From assembly GCA_028564705.1 (NCBI GenBank), contig JAPXFQ010000344.1, forward strand, positions 563,001 to 627,000: a DNA stretch of 64,000 nucleotides, in the 5' to 3' direction. Of the stretch, positions 32,771-44,112 are shown one piece after another (within the stretch, counting starts at the first letter, position 1; every line of letters starts with the position of its first letter). Made by a program: the position numbers and the translations under genes. The stretch comes from Apricaphanius iberus. Its lineage: Eukaryota; Chordata; Actinopteri; Cyprinodontiformes; Aphaniidae. The notes below the pieces were generated by a model, which had not been told where the DNA came from, made no database searches, and saw only the letters and a list, made by a program, of their open reading frames with translations.

Positions 32771-34237
32771 TTGTTTCAGATTTAAATTTTTTTTTCTAAA
32801 TAGAGAAATTAAGTAAAATTTGGAGCTAATCCATTTTGGATTACAAATCAAATCAACGTTTCATAGAACCGAATAAAGATGCAATTAAAGGTAAAAAAGC
32901 CATACGAATGATTAATTATTCTCCCATTCTTTCATTACAACCTCTTGGTTTTTAACAGAATTATATACATTTTCAGACCATAATTTTGACCGTTTTACCA
33001 AGTATAAAACGAAGAAAAAGAAGAATGTACTTTTTTTCCCCCTCAACTGATGCTTTTCCACCAGCCACTAAGAAAGTTGTTTGACATAAACTAATGAGCA
33101 CCATTCTCCTGATTTACAGTGGTGAAAGCAACCGTTTGACAGATTTGTCCACAACCCCAAGAATGCTTCAGTTTGCTTTGGTTCTGGCAACTGAATGCCA
33201 CTGCATATGATTCACATCACTGTTGTATGCCTCAAAATATTCAGGGGCCCCTCATGTCCAGGGTGGAAGCATCTGGGGTTTCTTCTGTTTTCCATTTGTT
33301 CATTTAGAATTTTTTTCTTTACAGACCAAACTGTCCTTTGAAAAATAAATCCTGTGGCAGTTTTTTACATTTTTGTTTCTTAAGGATCATTCCTTAAACA
33401 ATCTAATAGAAAGCATGAAAAAGATAATTTCTTTCTCTTTTCTTCATTTCTCTAATCATGTCAAAAATACATCTATTATATTATGTAAGTGAAAGTTGGT
33501 TTTTAATGTAAAAATGAATCAGTTTAATATAAGGCGGAAATGCCAACATATTTCGTTATCTAATTGGAGTACAGTAGGTACATCATAGATGAAAAACTTT
33601 CCATCCTTCCATTTCTGTACACATTAAAAATACTGATAATGCAATTCTCTAATCCTAATGCTTTCCTCAATAAGTTTTTGCATGTCCCTTTCATTTAACT
33701 AGAACTCTCTAATGAATGAGCTGTCTGACAGAGGGTCAGTCCAGACTTTTTTAGAAAATGTTTAATAGAACTTTCAATCATCTCTCTAAACATAGTAGTA
33801 CTGAAATCCTGGGTTACAAATTATGAGTAAGTATTGACCTTTTAGACAATGAAAAAAGAAAAACATTTGTAAATAATTTGGAACGTAAAATAGCATTAGG
33901 ACACTATGTTTTTTTCCCCATAAATTGGTCCCATTTTTTTAGGTAATATTGGTCATCTTTCCTTCCTAATAATAAAATATGTTAAAAGTATCATTTTATA
34001 AATATGTGGGTATTTAGTTGGATTATAACCTTTGTTTTATAATGAATATTGACCATTTAGTTTAAAAGCTGAAGACTTTACATTTGACAAGTAGGGCTTG
34101 TTTTAATGGTTCTTTTTTGCATAAAAATACAACAATAAAAAAGAACAACTTATTCACGCTTAAAACTGCAGTCCGGAGAATTTATTTATCTATCAAAGTT
34201 TTCAAAATCTGTCAAATGATAGTTTGGTTCCATATAG
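32771..34237. other. unique AT-rich intergenic sequence
   Basis: No gene or repeat family recognised. Long T/A tracts and no supported open frame. Confidence 0.4.
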
Positions 34238-34574
34238 GGCTGTGTTGAAAAAAAAAATAGATTCAGAAATGATTCTTTTAAATTCCAAGAACTGAAACAA
34301 ATCGATCAAGTTTAAAAAAATGGTTTAATTGTTTAACATAGTTTGTCCTTTTTTATGGCTAAAATAGGAATAAAAAATTCCAGACAGCCGTTTTAAGGCT
34401 TAGTTCTGAAAGTGTTAATAGTTTTTTCCTGTTAAACTGTTACTGAAGTTTTAACACTGACCCATATTTATATCGAACTGGATCAGATTGAATAGAATTG
34501 TGATAATCGATTCTAACTCTTGAGAATCGGGGTCGAATCAATTCTAGAAATTTGAATTAATATCCAGCCTAGTT
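34238..34574 (-). mobile_element. hAT-like element of the AATCGATTC family, uninterrupted copy
   Basis: Minus-strand homologue of 19692-20622. Its complement starts CTAGGCTGGATATTAATTCA and continues GAGTTAGAATCGATTATC. It lacks the 343-bp MITE found in the other copy and so shows the empty-site state of that insertion. Confidence 0.6.
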
Positions 34575-34972
34575 CTATACTACGATACATGGGTGGTGCT
34601 CCACAACATTTGTTATTCTCCTTAAGTCCCTCCTTCCTCGCCTTGCAATTCATACTGACAGGCAATTTTTTTTTGCTGATTGAATTTGAGTTTCCGCCTT
34701 GTTGGCTGTCAATCAACATCCATGCGCACGGAAAGTTAGCCATTCCCTGGGTACATCAACGGCAGAAAGTCTAGACTAGGACTAACAGACTGACTCACAG
34801 AAAACCACCTTAGTTTGGGAATATACTTGCTTTTAATTACGCGTACGCGTGTTTATCATGGCTTCCTCGAGTAGCTCGCATTTGTTTCAAGCGTCGTTTG
34901 TGCGAGAAACCACTAGGGGGATTGTAGAGTGCTACTTCACCCGCTGTAGGCACACGGGGTCAAAGGCAGGAA

Positions 34973-35605
34973 AAACAGGAGGAATACAAGCAACAATTGT
35001 GGTAAACATGGTGTTACAGACCATCTACTTCATTGCTGCCATCTTTTATCTGTCTAAAAAATTAACCAGCTGTTTATTTCCTCTACAGTTGTCGTGTTTT
35101 CTTTGTTTCTACCCTACAAATCCAGCCACTCAATCCGGTCTGAGTTCATTGCTCTGCCCCCTAGTGGAACTTTCCAGTAGTACGTGCAGTGCACAAGCAA
35201 GTACGTGCCCCAGACGCAGCCTCCCGCAACATTACGGAAGGTTAAAAAGCAAGTATATTTCCAGCCTTAGAGACCAGAGTAGGATTTACGTCAGAGATGT
35301 GTTTCAACAACGGAGATGAACCGATACTTAAAATGTGGGAAACTGCAATAATGTCACAGAAATGTTTAGTTTTCACTTGAAATTTTTGTTTTGTGGTCAT
35401 TTTTATTCATATTTTATTTTTCTTAATCTAATTTACCCATCATTTTTTGTAACAAGCTGAGAAGAAAATAAAACCTGTCTTCCAATTCTTTGCATTATTT
35501 TGTGTGATAGAAGTATCATTATTGGTACTTGGTATCAGCCAGTACTTAAATCCAAGTATCAGTATTGTATTGGTTTGAAAAAAGTGGGATCGTTGCATCT
35601 ATACT
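34973..35605 (+). repeat. 0.5 kb direct duplication copy 2 with intact hAT right end
   Basis: Matches 31951-32464 to position 35487, then continues into the normal right portion of the GATACC MITE (GTATTGTATTGGTTTGAAAA, AAGTGGGATCGTTGCATC). Here the hAT sequence keeps its true end, whereas copy 1 is cut at CCAAC and joins Harbinger terminal sequence. The upstream flank 34849-34972 (an open frame starting MASSSSSHLFQAS) is not shared with copy 1. Confidence 0.8.
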
Positions 35606-35687
35606 TGCTGGTAAAGCTGTTTATTACAAATGAAACGGAAAGGCTGCAACCTATGGAGGACCAACAATGACATAATAAAAAATAGAA

Positions 35688-35690
<3 letters not shown>

Positions 35691-35753
<63 letters not shown>
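35691..35753. repeat. (TA)n microsatellite
   Basis: About 31 uninterrupted TA dinucleotides. It lies just outside the left arm of the inverted repeat at 35788-36345, a typical site of instability. Confidence 0.97.
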
Positions 35754-35758
<5 letters not shown>

Positions 35759-35787
35759 CATATATTGTTTTCCCTTTTCCCTTATAG

Positions 35788-36345
35788 GTGCATTCCTTTT
35801 TTTTTACATTCCCTCGTCTCCTCTCTTTACTTTATGTATTTTTGCCTCAGTAAGCAAATGAGGAGGGCTGCTTTTCTTGGTCTAACTCTTCTACCATTGG
35901 TCAATCAACAGAAGCGGCAGGATCTGTGTGCAGATTGTGCATGCCAGCAACAAGCCACTTCCTCTGGAATCTGGAGAACTAACGGGTCAGCTTCATTATC
36001 TGTGTCTGCAGCTAAATGGAGTAGCCTCTCACTCAAAACGTCTACGGGAAACAATAAATGGTCATCACTTACTGCATTACTGTCAGCTGAAATAGCCTTC
36101 ATTCTTCTGCAACGGTCTGAAACATCTCTGGTAGGACTTTACTGCCTATCAAACAAGGTGTTCTCCTGAAACGGCCAAAAGCGCAGGCATGCACAATCTG
36201 CACATGGATCCTGCTCCTTCCGTTTAATTAACCAATAGTAGAGGAGTTTGATCAAGAAGGGCAGCCCTCATCGTTTGCCTGAGGCAAAAATGCATAATGT
36301 AGAGTAAAAACAGGAGACGAGGGAATTTAAAAACAAGGAATGCAC
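35788..36345. repeat. long inverted repeat, about 158-bp arms and 242-bp spacer
   Basis: Left arm 35788-35944 (from GTGCATTCC to GCAGATTGTGCATGC) is inverted at 36187-36345 with about 80% identity. Shared words are ATTCCCTCGTCTCCT, TTTTTGCCTCAG, GAGGGCTGC and GTGCAGATTGTGCATGC. The spacer holds a 65-codon minus-strand frame (35905-36102) beginning MKAISADSNAVSDDHLLFPV. It is probably a TIR or foldback-type transposon remnant; I do not recognise the family. Confidence 0.75.
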
Positions 36346-36652
36346 GCATAAAGAAAAGGAAAATGTATACGTTTCTTTGCAAAAATACCCTATTAAAGAA
36401 AAAGTCAAACAAAATATATACATATTTTGCAAAAGTGCATGTATAAGAAAAAATAGTTGGCATTTATGTTTAAAAATGTCGGTTTTGAACCTACATAGCA
36501 ACCATTCATGCTTCTTCTATTGTCGATCTATCATTCTCTGCTCCTGAGGGCGCTTTTCCGCGCTGATCAGTGAAATTCCTTACTGCCAAAACAGTTGTGA
36601 TATGCAGTCATTTGAGCAATTTCCTTAAAGGGCCAATTTTATGCAGAGACAC

Positions 36653-36812
36653 AATGGCTGAGAGGAGCGGGCCAGAATACTGATGAGTGGGTTTAGGGAG
36701 CCAAAGAACGCATGGGTAGAACATGTAGGCTCCGTGCAGAAAGACCCTAGGTAGGGATTCAAGCCCAGGACCTTCTTACTGCAACGAGACAGGGTGTTTA
36801 GCCCACCTTTAT
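36653..36812 (-). repeat. common teleost dispersed repeat (TTCAAGCCCAGGACCTTCTT)
   Basis: GGATTCAAGCCCAGGACCTT, followed by CTTACTGCAACGAGACA and preceded by GTAGGCTCCGTGCAGAAAG, is the complement of a very abundant fish repeat in which AAGGTCCTGGGTTC(G)AA precedes a segment resembling CTTTCTGTGTGGAGTTTGC. The GGTTCAA word resembles a tRNA B box, but no cloverleaf can be built. Confidence 0.5.
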
Positions 36813-38507
36813 GATCGTTATTTAGATATATTCTCAGATTGTGCAATATAAGCTGAGAGATGACGCACACTAATAGCCACACACATATTACATAAAAACT
36901 CTTCAGTTGAGTCCCTGCAGCTCTACACCCCTCCTCATTACCCCCTACGTCTCAGGAATGTGGGAATGATTGCCTTAATTTTATAAAGCTCACAGCTTCC
37001 TTTGGTTCAATTTTCACCAACACCATAAAAAAAGAAGCAGTTGTAAGGTCAGCAAGAACCCATCTGGTTTCGCCATCGCCGGGACTTTAATGACCAGGTA
37101 ATAAAAGTTCAATTTGAAAGAAATTACAACAGATGTTTTAGGCTGAAAGCCTCAGACATGGTTGGTTTCCACGGGACGATGGAACTTCAGCCTGCAGAAG
37201 CTGCACACTTATCCGATATGCTGCATAAATGTTTGTACAGCATGAGAAAAGGCAAAAACAGAACTAGACATAAAATCTGCTGTTCAGCTACCTAGAGTTG
37301 TCAAAAACAACACCACTTGTCATCTGGAAATTTTATTGCAAGAGAAAGAAGGCGTGTGTCTCATCCTTTTTGCCACTGTGTGTTTCACTCTTCAGGCGTG
37401 GGAAAGTGTTGTTGGATGTCACATTTGTCACCTAACATGAGAGGAGTAGAAAGTGCATCAAACATCTAGGAATGCCTGAATGAAAATGTGAAATTGAACA
37501 CCCTCGGGGCAGGTATTCATTCTGCTTTTTTAAATGTTTTCCCATGTGAACAAACGACTGAAGAGCACACACAGTTCCGCTCGATGTGTTACATCTCATG
37601 TCAGTCAACAAGATAAACACATGTCGCTTTCATCCGCAACATTTCCATCTGTAACGGAAAAAAACCCTACATGAAAATAGTGAAAAAAATTAATCATTTG
37701 TAAGAATACACGACTAGAAATGTTTCTTAAAAGCTGGTACTGAGACGACCGCACTTGCAATTGACAGTCGTTCTCAGCTCTCTTGATTTATAATTCCCCC
37801 ATTAACCCAAATGAAGAAAAGCCTCAAACGGTGTCTCATATGATGGATGATCTCCTGAGAGAATTCCAGCACTTTTTTTGCTTTTTTTAAAAGCCTCCAG
37901 CCACAACTGGAACAGACACACAAGAACACGCTTTCAAGTCTTCTATTTCCTGTGCACACGCTCAGAGGTGAGGCAGAGTCGGTCTTACTGGTTCCCACAA
38001 ATGTAGGGAAAGTGTCTGATCTTAAAAAAAAAAAAAAAACCTTCTCTGAAAGTGTAGGGGATTTTTTTCCCTCTCAGCCTTCTCTTTCTCCCTCTCTGTC
38101 AGACAAAATCTAGGAAGGTTGAGGGTATTGCATTACAGTGTTGTCCATGTGACCACAGGAAAATGGTGAAATATTTTCTCCACAACACCGAGGCTTATTG
38201 TTTAATTCGCAGCAAATGTTTATTAGTTTCCTGTTGATTATTTGCAGGTTAGCTTAAATATTTTGAGATATTTTGTTACGGTGTAGCGTTTTTCCTCATT
38301 ATTAACTTTTATCTTCTATTCCTTCTTAACTAATGGGACCTTTAGACTGAACCATTCTCCATGTGCATTACACAAACTTTTCTACTGTAAGCTCCACAAA
38401 ACTGGGACTAAAATTACATTTTTTTCTAACAGCAATAAAGGCCTTTTGCTTTAAAGCATGCACTTTTCACATTCATTAAAGGGAAAATTAAATTTTTTCC
38501 AACCTCG
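36813..38507. other. unique intergenic sequence
   Basis: No gene recognised. A(16) tract at 38024-38039. 36940-37220 and 37380-37640 look compositionally balanced and repeat-free and may be conserved non-coding DNA; not tested. Confidence 0.4.
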
Positions 38508-38696
38508 ATCTTAATTTTAGCATTTATTACGTTCATTTACTCAGACAAGTTTGGAACCACTTGGTGTCCTTCGGGGGAACTTTTTAGTCCGGTCGCGATC
38601 AGCGTATATCCATATAATGCGAGTCATTCAGGGCAGGAGATTTGCCGCCTGTAATAAGGCATGATCTGCCCTTAAACTCCTTCAATTAACCATGTT
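38508..38696 (+). repeat. two-copy dispersed repeat, copy 2
   Basis: Homologous to 15970-16140, ending at the same CCATGTT. Its right end directly abuts the 3' side of the minus-strand LINE fragment. Confidence 0.75.
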
Positions 38697-39345
38697 AAGG
38701 ACTTTACACTGTTAGCCCAGTGCAAGGACTTTAGAACTAGGGAGATGTGTTCTACTTTCCTGGTTCTAGTGAGGACGCGAGCAGCAGCGTTCTGGATCAG
38801 CTGCAGCTGTCTGGTTGACTTTTTAGGTAGGCCTGTGAAGATGCTGTTGCAGTAATCAATCCGACTAAAGATAAACACATGGATCAGTTTTCAAGGTCCT
38901 GTTGCGACATCAGTCATTTAAACCTAGAAATGTTCTTCAGCTGACCTTGTTATTGCCTTTATGTGACCCAGGAGGTTCAGGTCTGAGTCCATTATTACAC
39001 CTAGATTTCTCGCCTGGTCAGTAGTTTCTTGTTGTATGCCGACTCTTTAGTGTTGCTCTTTAAGTCCAAAAAGAAGGACTTCTGTTTTGTTTTATTTTCA
39101 GCTGGAGAAAGTTACTGGACTTAAAGCTATTGATGTGTTAAATGCATTCATTTAGGGTCTGGATGGGTTCAAAGTCACATGGTAACATTGTGATGTACAT
39201 CTGAGTGTCATCTGCATAGTTATGGTAACTAATCTTATTGGCTGTTATAATTTTGGTTAGTGGGAGCATGTAGATATTGAATAGAAGAGGTTCCAGGATG
39301 GAGCCCTGGGGGACCCCACATATGATTTCTGATGGTTCTGATGAG
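38697..39345 (-). pseudogene. Rex1/Babar-type LINE reverse-transcriptase fragment
   Basis: Minus-strand ORF2 remnant. In order: [20 protein letters not shown] (RT block before the active site) near 39262-39330; [15 protein letters not shown] near 39183-39225, with the catalytic Y-A-D-D; INSFKSSNFLQLKIKQN with frame changes; and near 38720-38878 the thumb-region motif IDYCNSIFTGLPKKSTRQLQ followed by LIQNAAARVLTRTRKVEHI. This order and the NAAARVLT motif are characteristic of teleost Rex1/Babar elements. Stops and frameshifts make it inactive. Both ends are truncated; the 5' cut near GSEPSE is typical of incomplete reverse transcription. Confidence 0.85.
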
Positions 39346-40404
39346 AATTTGCCAAATTATACAAAGGACATATAATATCTGTAAAATTAAATATTTTCAT
39401 AACAAAATTATGAAGAAAAAACACCTTAATACAGTACTTTAGAAAATTTGGTATTCGACCTTGAACCAATAAAAAATATATATACAAAATGTAAATTTTG
39501 GTTATTTATAATCACACACTTTTCATTAAAGTGCAAAACCAAAACAGACAAATGTGGATAAAAAGAAACAAGGTAAAATTTTTCCATTAAGTTGTGAAAA
39601 TCTTTTTGATATTGTTCAGTAAACAGAGCACTATGAAATTGGCTTTAGTGAGACATTTTGAGACTGTTTTTGCATCACCCGATAGCTATTGGAGAAAAAA
39701 TCATAATTTTACCTTAACATATTAATAAGAAATATTACATATGAATTAAAAAAATAGTGTCATGTTTGTTGGGTTTCGAGCAACAATTGATCAATATTTT
39801 ATTATATATTATATATATTAACAGTAGATCTCACAGGTATTTTCTGGGATACATGGAGATGTTTTGAAAACCAACCCCTAACCAAAACCACCGCCTTGAG
39901 GATGGAGGCTTCGGAGGCGATTTATCCGCTCTATCAGCGCCGTTCTGGCTGCAGAGTGCGCACGTCCTCTTCACCCCCATCTAGATGCCATAATGCACAG
40001 GTTGTTTTTAAAATTTTATTAACATGCAATTGAACAGGAATACATATTGAAGTTGTGTCTAATGAGTCTATATTTGATGGTGGTGCTGCAAATGAAGCCA
40101 AGAAAAGCTAGCATCGAACCACCTTAATCCTGCCTGTGTATGATCTTAAGACATTCCTACGGCCAAGATGGAACTGAGATAATGAGTAAGCTGGACGGGA
40201 ACCAACCACAAGAAATACTCAACATTTTTAACTCAAATGAAAAAAAACAAAACACAAAAAAATACATTAATAACAAAAATACGGATAGTATTGGTGATTC
40301 TACTTCTCCGATACAGAACTACAGCAGAGAGTTGAAATGTTTGTTTAAAATCAGCTGTTCTTTTCTTTTTCGAAGAAGTCACGTCCTCCAGCTCTAGTTT
40401 ACTG
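39346..40404. other. unique AT-rich intergenic sequence
   Basis: Nothing recognised. The plus frame at 40140-40397 is low-complexity (Asn/Lys-rich) and runs into the LINE fragment that follows. Confidence 0.4.
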
Positions 40405-40895
40405 ATCGTCCCTAGAACCAGAACCAAACATGCAGAAGCAGCTTTCAGTTTCTATGCTCCCCACATCTGGAAAAAACTACTGGATAAATGCAAAGCTGCA
40501 GAGACACTGAAATCTTTTAAATAAAATTGTATATATTTAGACTTGCTTATGAGTAAGAGAAATAGACGTTTGCCTTCATTCCTTTTAATTTCCGTATTGC
40601 TTTTGTCAATCGCTAAATGTTTTTAATTTTCATAATTTTATATACATTTTCTTATATACATTTTCTTTTATGCTCCAATTACTAGATGTTTTCTTTTATT
40701 TTTAATAACTGTTATTGCTAAATGTTTCAATTGATTCTTGTGTTTCAGCACTTTTTAATAAATTAATTTTCTTTTATGCTTTCGTTTAGTGATTCTGCTT
40801 TAATTTTCATACTTTTGTCATATATTTGGTTTCCTTACCACTGAATCATGGAAAGCACCGCCTGTGTGGAAAGTCTGCTGTATAAATAACATTCC
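40405..40895 (+). pseudogene. Rex1/Babar-type LINE 3' fragment, copy 2
   Basis: Translation RTKHAEAAFSFYAPHIWKKL continues LDKCKAAETLKSFK and then a stop: the ORF2 C-terminus, homologous to copy 1 at 26940. Here the segment spanning copy 1's frameshift is in frame, showing what the intact motif looks like. A 3' region follows to CATGGAAAGCACCGCCTGTG and GCTGTATAAATAAC. It is plus strand, opposite to the RT fragment 1 kb to the left, so the two are independent insertions. Confidence 0.7.
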
Positions 40896-42354
40896 CTTGC
40901 CGTTTTATTTATTTGAGGTTGTACATTTTTTATCTTTTTATTTGAGTAGATTTTGTGCAGCTTAAACTCAATATGATTGAAGAAACATAAACATACACAG
41001 TTTGATTTTATGAATCTCTGTCAAATACTCTCGTTTCTTAGAGGTTTTATGAGATTAGCCACTACACAGTTTTAGATCTTCTTTATAGTTCAAGATCTTC
41101 TTTCTTTATAGTTCAAGAAATGTTCTCCTTTGTTTAGCTTCCTATTATTTGGAGGTAGATTGGTGAGAATTATGAATTGCTTAATTGGTCTTTATCAATA
41201 AAATCAGCAGATTTCTATGCTCTTTTTAATGCTGAGTATGTAGTAGTTTGTTTGCAGTGCTGTTTGTTGCCAGGTGCCTCCCACATAACACATTACCAAG
41301 AAATGTGTTATGGGAGGATTTTGTTTTCCTCATTTTTACTTCCTCCTCTTGTGACCAAATGTTGCTGTTGTAAAATCATCTTCTGTGAAAACTATAGGCT
41401 AAAGCAAATAAAGAAATCTGTTTACAAAAAAACGTAGATGAACATTGTCTGCCTGGTTAAGACTTAGTCACACCTATATGGTTTTTCTGCCATGTAATTT
41501 AGAACACATAACCATCACGGGTGCCATCTGATGTTTAATTTGCTGTTTTTCTAAGTGCTTCTGTGTCAATATACCCTCTGAAAGATGAGGATGACCAAAT
41601 AACAAAGCGTCTTTACATGATCTCATTTTACTTCAATTTATTACCGTTTATTTCAAATTACCCATGAGTTTAAGATTGTTTAAAAAATAGTACAAACTGT
41701 AGAAGTAACACGAAATGACAACTAAACGGAAGGTTATTTTCATAAAATACAGCAAACAATGAACACTGGAAAACCTCAATCAACTAGCAGAATTTCGAAT
41801 ATATATTTTCATATATATGTATAATATGTACATACTGTAATTCTTTTTTTGTTCTTTGTATGTCTCACAGTGCACTACAGTAATCCTTAAAGTAAGCTAC
41901 ATTTTTTGGTTGTGTGTTCATGCAATGATAAGTGATTATTTATGACCTGCTAGGGATCACATTATGTCATTTTTTGTCTATGTTGTGGCAGCAATTCATG
42001 ACTGGAAGGCTAAAGGCTGTGAGATTTCATTAAACAACCTGTGTGTGCATGCCTGTGTTATTGCTGTTTTTTTCATTTGAAACCAAGCAAAAGGAAGTGA
42101 CTTTTTCTGAGGTTAAACTGTCACTACTTGGTCACCAGCCAAGGACATTTGGGGCTTTGAAGATAGTTACCGTTTAGAAAAAGATGGAAAGAAGAATGAG
42201 GAAATTGAAATAGAAAAAAACATCCTGTGGTGTTATATGAATTTAGCTTGAAGATTGAAGATAAGGTGGCTCTTGCTGGTAGTAGCATATCCAAAGTTTT
42301 AAATATATTTTATAAATTAATAATATTTTCTTATTTCCACTGCACTTTACTTGG
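40896..42354. other. unique AT-rich intergenic sequence
   Basis: No gene recognised; the plus frame at 41177-41437 is unsupported. ATATATATTTTCATATATAT occurs at 41799-41818. Confidence 0.4.
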
Positions 42355-42600
42355 ACTTGCATAGCTCAGAATGAGCTCGGTCTGCCCTACCCTACCTACC
42401 ATCTTGTTTTAGAAGGGTAGTTACAGCTTGCTTTTAGTTTGACTTTGGAATCAGGTCAGCTCGGAATGATTGAAATAAAGGAAAGTTTCAGAAAATATTT
42501 TTGACAACACAGGTAGATAAAAAAAATCTATCAAAATTGGAAATCAAATTGGAAAAAAAATCAGAGAGTTCATTTTTGGGGCCAAATCGCCCAGCTCTAC
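42355..42600. mobile_element. hAT-like fragment ending GCCAAATCGCCCAGCTCTA
   Basis: Shares its left portion with 17941-18110 and terminates in a classic hAT-type end (complement TAGAGCTGGGCGATTTGGC). The left end is not clear. Confidence 0.45.
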
Positions 42601-42915
42601 CTTAGTTATGCTACTTTGAGTTACTTTTGGTAAAATATCTTAAAAATAACACCAATGTAAAATCAATTAACATTGTACACAAGTGAAATACAACAAATAC
42701 TACATTCTTAACACTATTTTGTCAAACTTGGTCTCAAGCCATTGGGGATTCGTGTCTTTAAAGATACATTCTGGGACTAAGGTTACCACTACTAGATTTT
42801 GTAATAATCGGTAACATGAGCTTTTGAGTGACTGTCTGTGTGTTGTGGTGGTGTAGTTGTCAGTTTGTATTTTTTGTTTTGTTTCTTTGTCGTTGCTTTT
42901 CTCTCTGCCGCTCTG

Positions 42916-42942
42916 CAGCCGTGGAGGAAGACTCCACGGCTG
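42916..42942. repeat. perfect 11-bp stem hairpin
   Basis: CAGCCGTGGAG, loop GAAGA, CTCCACGGCTG. No following T-run to suggest a terminator-like function. It lies about 80 bp left of another perfect hairpin. Confidence 0.9.
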
Positions 42943-43019
42943 TTTTCTTTGTTCCCTTTCCTCTCTTGTATCTTCAACTCCCACCTCTCCATCTTAACTT
43001 TACCCCCTTTATTTTCCGT

Positions 43020-43048
43020 CTCCGTTTCCATAATGTATGGAAACGGAG
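43020..43048. repeat. perfect 13-bp stem hairpin
   Basis: CTCCGTTTCCATA, loop ATG, TATGGAAACGGAG. The flanks outside the stem do not pair, so it is a short hairpin rather than a long precursor. Confidence 0.9.
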
Positions 43049-44112
43049 AAATGTTTGTTTAATCGCATCAAAGGAAGCCGTTGAAAGTGCTCATCACAAA
43101 CATGATTGTTTTTAAATGTTAGAATGAGACTCCTGAGACTGAACAGTTTTTTTCAGGTGCTTGGGGTGTTAGGGAAATAGTACGAATAATGCCAAAGTGT
43201 AAAGTACATCTTTCCCCTCAGCCATTCTGATTCTCTGCTGATTTGGTTTCGAGCAACAGGAAGTGCAATGTGGATCTTCTTCTGCCGTATCAAACATGTG
43301 CGCTTGTAACTCGCGTCACTGGAATTGTAACAATACATCGCTGTTCATTTTATAAGTACTGAGTTACTGTCACTGAAGAACATAATATATTCCTGTAACT
43401 CGTTACTGTTGTAATGTGTTACTCCCAATGCTGCGGAAGAGCAAGTAACAGCTTTTGACCTCAATTCTAAAACAATGTTCAAGTAAATAAGATGAGATTT
43501 CCAACAAGGGAAAATTAGTGAGATTACATAAAAATACACAAAATTATTTCATCTGGATTCTTGAGAGCTTAGTTTCCTATAATAAAATTGTAGCTCAACA
43601 AAAATACGTTGATATTCTCGAATGCCTGCATGCATGAGACACAACCTTAAATGCCCTTGACTTGACACAGTTGGATGCATACAGCATGCAGTTCTTCCTG
43701 TTCAACGTGTTGATGTCATAATCCTTAGACGTTTGTGCTTTTAGTTTCATTGTGTCTGGGTTTTGATCATTTCTTAGCCATTTCAGATCTCATCATTTTC
43801 AGATCATTCCTTTGTGTCAGTTCTGCTTTGCTTTTATTTCTCACAGTAGGTACGTTTCAGACTAATTTTACCAGAATGTCCAAATACCTGTGTGTCTCCA
43901 CGTCATTGGGCCAGGCCGACAGGGCTGTTTTTGAGGCCAATTTAGGAACCAACAGTGTAGCTGAATGGGGGTATGTACTCAGAAATGGCCCGAATGCAGC
44001 AACAAGCCCTGCCGCTTATGCTGATTCAGTTGTTGTTTCTGCTGTTCTTGCGCCTTTTGACACTGACCATTGACACTACTTGCTGCTGAAACGGTGTGGT
44101 TTTAGCTGATTA
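43049..44112. other. unique intergenic sequence
   Basis: No repeat or gene recognised. The 112-codon frame at 43735-44073 has a hydrophobic N-terminal half but no family resemblance or splice context. Confidence 0.4.

Noticed and set aside
35630..36169. 179-codon frame
   Set aside because: It runs through the (TA)n tract, giving an Ile/Tyr repeat, and one arm of an inverted repeat.
36755..36785. tRNA gene or SINE head with GGTTCAAG-like B box
   Set aside because: The A box and cloverleaf are missing and the surrounding words match a common dispersed fish repeat instead.
42828..43115. Cys/Phe-rich frames on the plus strand as small secreted proteins
   Set aside because: Two overlapping frames, hydrophobic composition from a T-rich tract, interrupted by the two hairpins; no signal-peptide context that excludes chance.
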